In this document: one piece after another, positions 40,710 through 41,201 of the stretch
Position numbering within the stretch: position 1 is the first letter of the stretch
How the letters are laid out: every line of letters begins with the position of its first letter
From: Pantoea anthophila
GTDB lineage: Bacteria > Pseudomonadota > Gammaproteobacteria > Enterobacterales > Enterobacteriaceae
Length of the DNA stretch: 41,201 bases
Direction of reading: 5' to 3'
NCBI RefSeq assembly: GCF_006494375.1
Contig: NZ_VHIZ01000058.1
Location: 1-41,201 of the forward strand
Notes under the pieces: model-generated
Database searches by the model: none
Seen by the model: the letters and a program-made list of their open reading frames with translations, nothing else
What the model was told of the DNA's origin: nothing
Program-made: the position numbers and the translations under genes

Positions 40710-41201
40710 TCAGTAGACGCTTAGCAATTCCTTTTTCTCTAAAAACATACGTAAATCGAAGTTATCCCATTGTACAAACCAGTATTCGCGAGCTAGTTCT
40801 TTCCAATACGTATCAATTTCTTTGTTTGACGGTTTACGGCCCAAGTGCAGCTTAACGACTTCTGAAGCTAATCCTTTCCTCTTTTTTAGTTCAATAAATG
40901 GGCAGTTTATTATATCCAACATAAGATAGAATTTTAATGAATCTATTTTAATGTCGGTAACATTCTCAAGAATTGACTTTACATGCTTAAACATTTTATC
41001 CTTTAAACTGTTGTAATGAGTGTCATTATCTGCATAATAAAAGAATGTTATTATCTCAAAATAACTGAAGTTTGTTCGTGTGTCCATGTTGTATATTGAG
41101 CTTAGAAAATCCCGCGTAAGCCTATAATCTTCCCCCAGCAATTTAAGAGCTATCAGTAGGTTAAGGTTTTCAAATGCTATTTTTTTTATTCTATTACCTT
41201 T
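40710..41201 (-). CDS. Unknown protein, C-terminal part (5' end outside window); possible defence reverse transcriptase C-terminus
   Basis: The frame is open to the window edge (at least 163 residues), so the gene starts right of 41201; an in-frame TTG at 41141 is not needed as a start. The visible part is AT-rich, lysine- and aromatic-rich and mostly helical: FLSSIYNMDTRTNFSYFEII, FKHVKSILENVTDIKIDSLK, RKPSNKEIDTYWKELAREYW, ending MFLEKKELLSVY. No catalytic motif is included. The helical, WxxxW-type C-terminus and the structured RNA after the stop suggest the tail of an unknown-group (DRT/Abi-like) reverse transcriptase. This is an impression, not a domain match; a helical toxin or an Abi protein is also possible. 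Confidence 0.6.
   Translation of the reverse strand, partial: KGNRIKKIAFENLNLLIALKLLGEDYRLTRDFLSSIYNMDTRTNFSYFEIITFFYYADNDTHYNSLKDKMFKHVKSILENVTDIKIDSLKFYLMLDIINCPFIELKKRKGLASEVVKLHLGRKPSNKEIDTYWKELAREYWFVQWDNFDLRMFLEKKELLSVY

Overview
The window is a chromosomal segment of an enterobacterium, most likely Erwiniaceae (Pantoea/Erwinia group). Nearly every protein in the first 33 kb can be matched by eye, over its full length, to an Escherichia coli K-12 counterpart. Several E. coli neighbours are absent (yihF/yihG, the yihL-W block, gltS), and the yih/fabY block is joined directly to the yicH-xanP-recG-spoT block, which lies elsewhere in K-12.

Layout. 1-1950: the 3' part of a 23S rRNA gene, 5S rRNA and terminator, the end of an rrnA-type operon. 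1987-5112: mobA-mobB (molybdenum cofactor nucleotide) divergent from yihD-srkA-dsbA (envelope stress and disulfide formation). 5305-8603: a perfect DnaA box upstream of polA, then the sRNA Spot 42. 8648-11964: engB, a diverged CsrC-type sRNA, yihI, an unlisted 58-codon gene and hemN. 12005-16350: the glnA-glnL-glnG nitrogen operon with its sigma-54 promoter, NtrC enhancer and internal NtrC site. 16397-21399: typA, yihX, yihY, dtd and fabY. 21432-30565: yicH, xanP (with a PurR-like operator over its promoter) and the gmk-rpoZ-spoT-trmH-recG operon. 30805-33111: ligB and yicG, which overlap at their 3' ends.

From about 33.1 kb the window becomes accessory. It holds a half-length WzxC-like flippase, a frameshifted gene remnant, an SRPBCC protein, a D-serine dehydratase/D-threonine aldolase-type enzyme and the lipid A acyltransferase lpxP. 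After a long AT-rich gap comes an orphan type VI secretion cluster: a small membrane protein, a DUF4225 protein and Hcp.

The most interesting part is the right edge (about 40.55-41.2 kb). An AT-rich gene enters from outside on the minus strand. Directly behind its stop codon lies a compact structured RNA candidate on the same strand. It has a perfect 13-bp closing stem ending in seven U, two internal hairpins, and an unpaired ACACAC. I read this as the end of a reverse-transcriptase antiphage locus of the DRT kind, possibly DRT3-like, with its non-coding RNA. The RNA fold is read from the sequence. The reverse-transcriptase identity is inference, because no catalytic motif lies inside the window.
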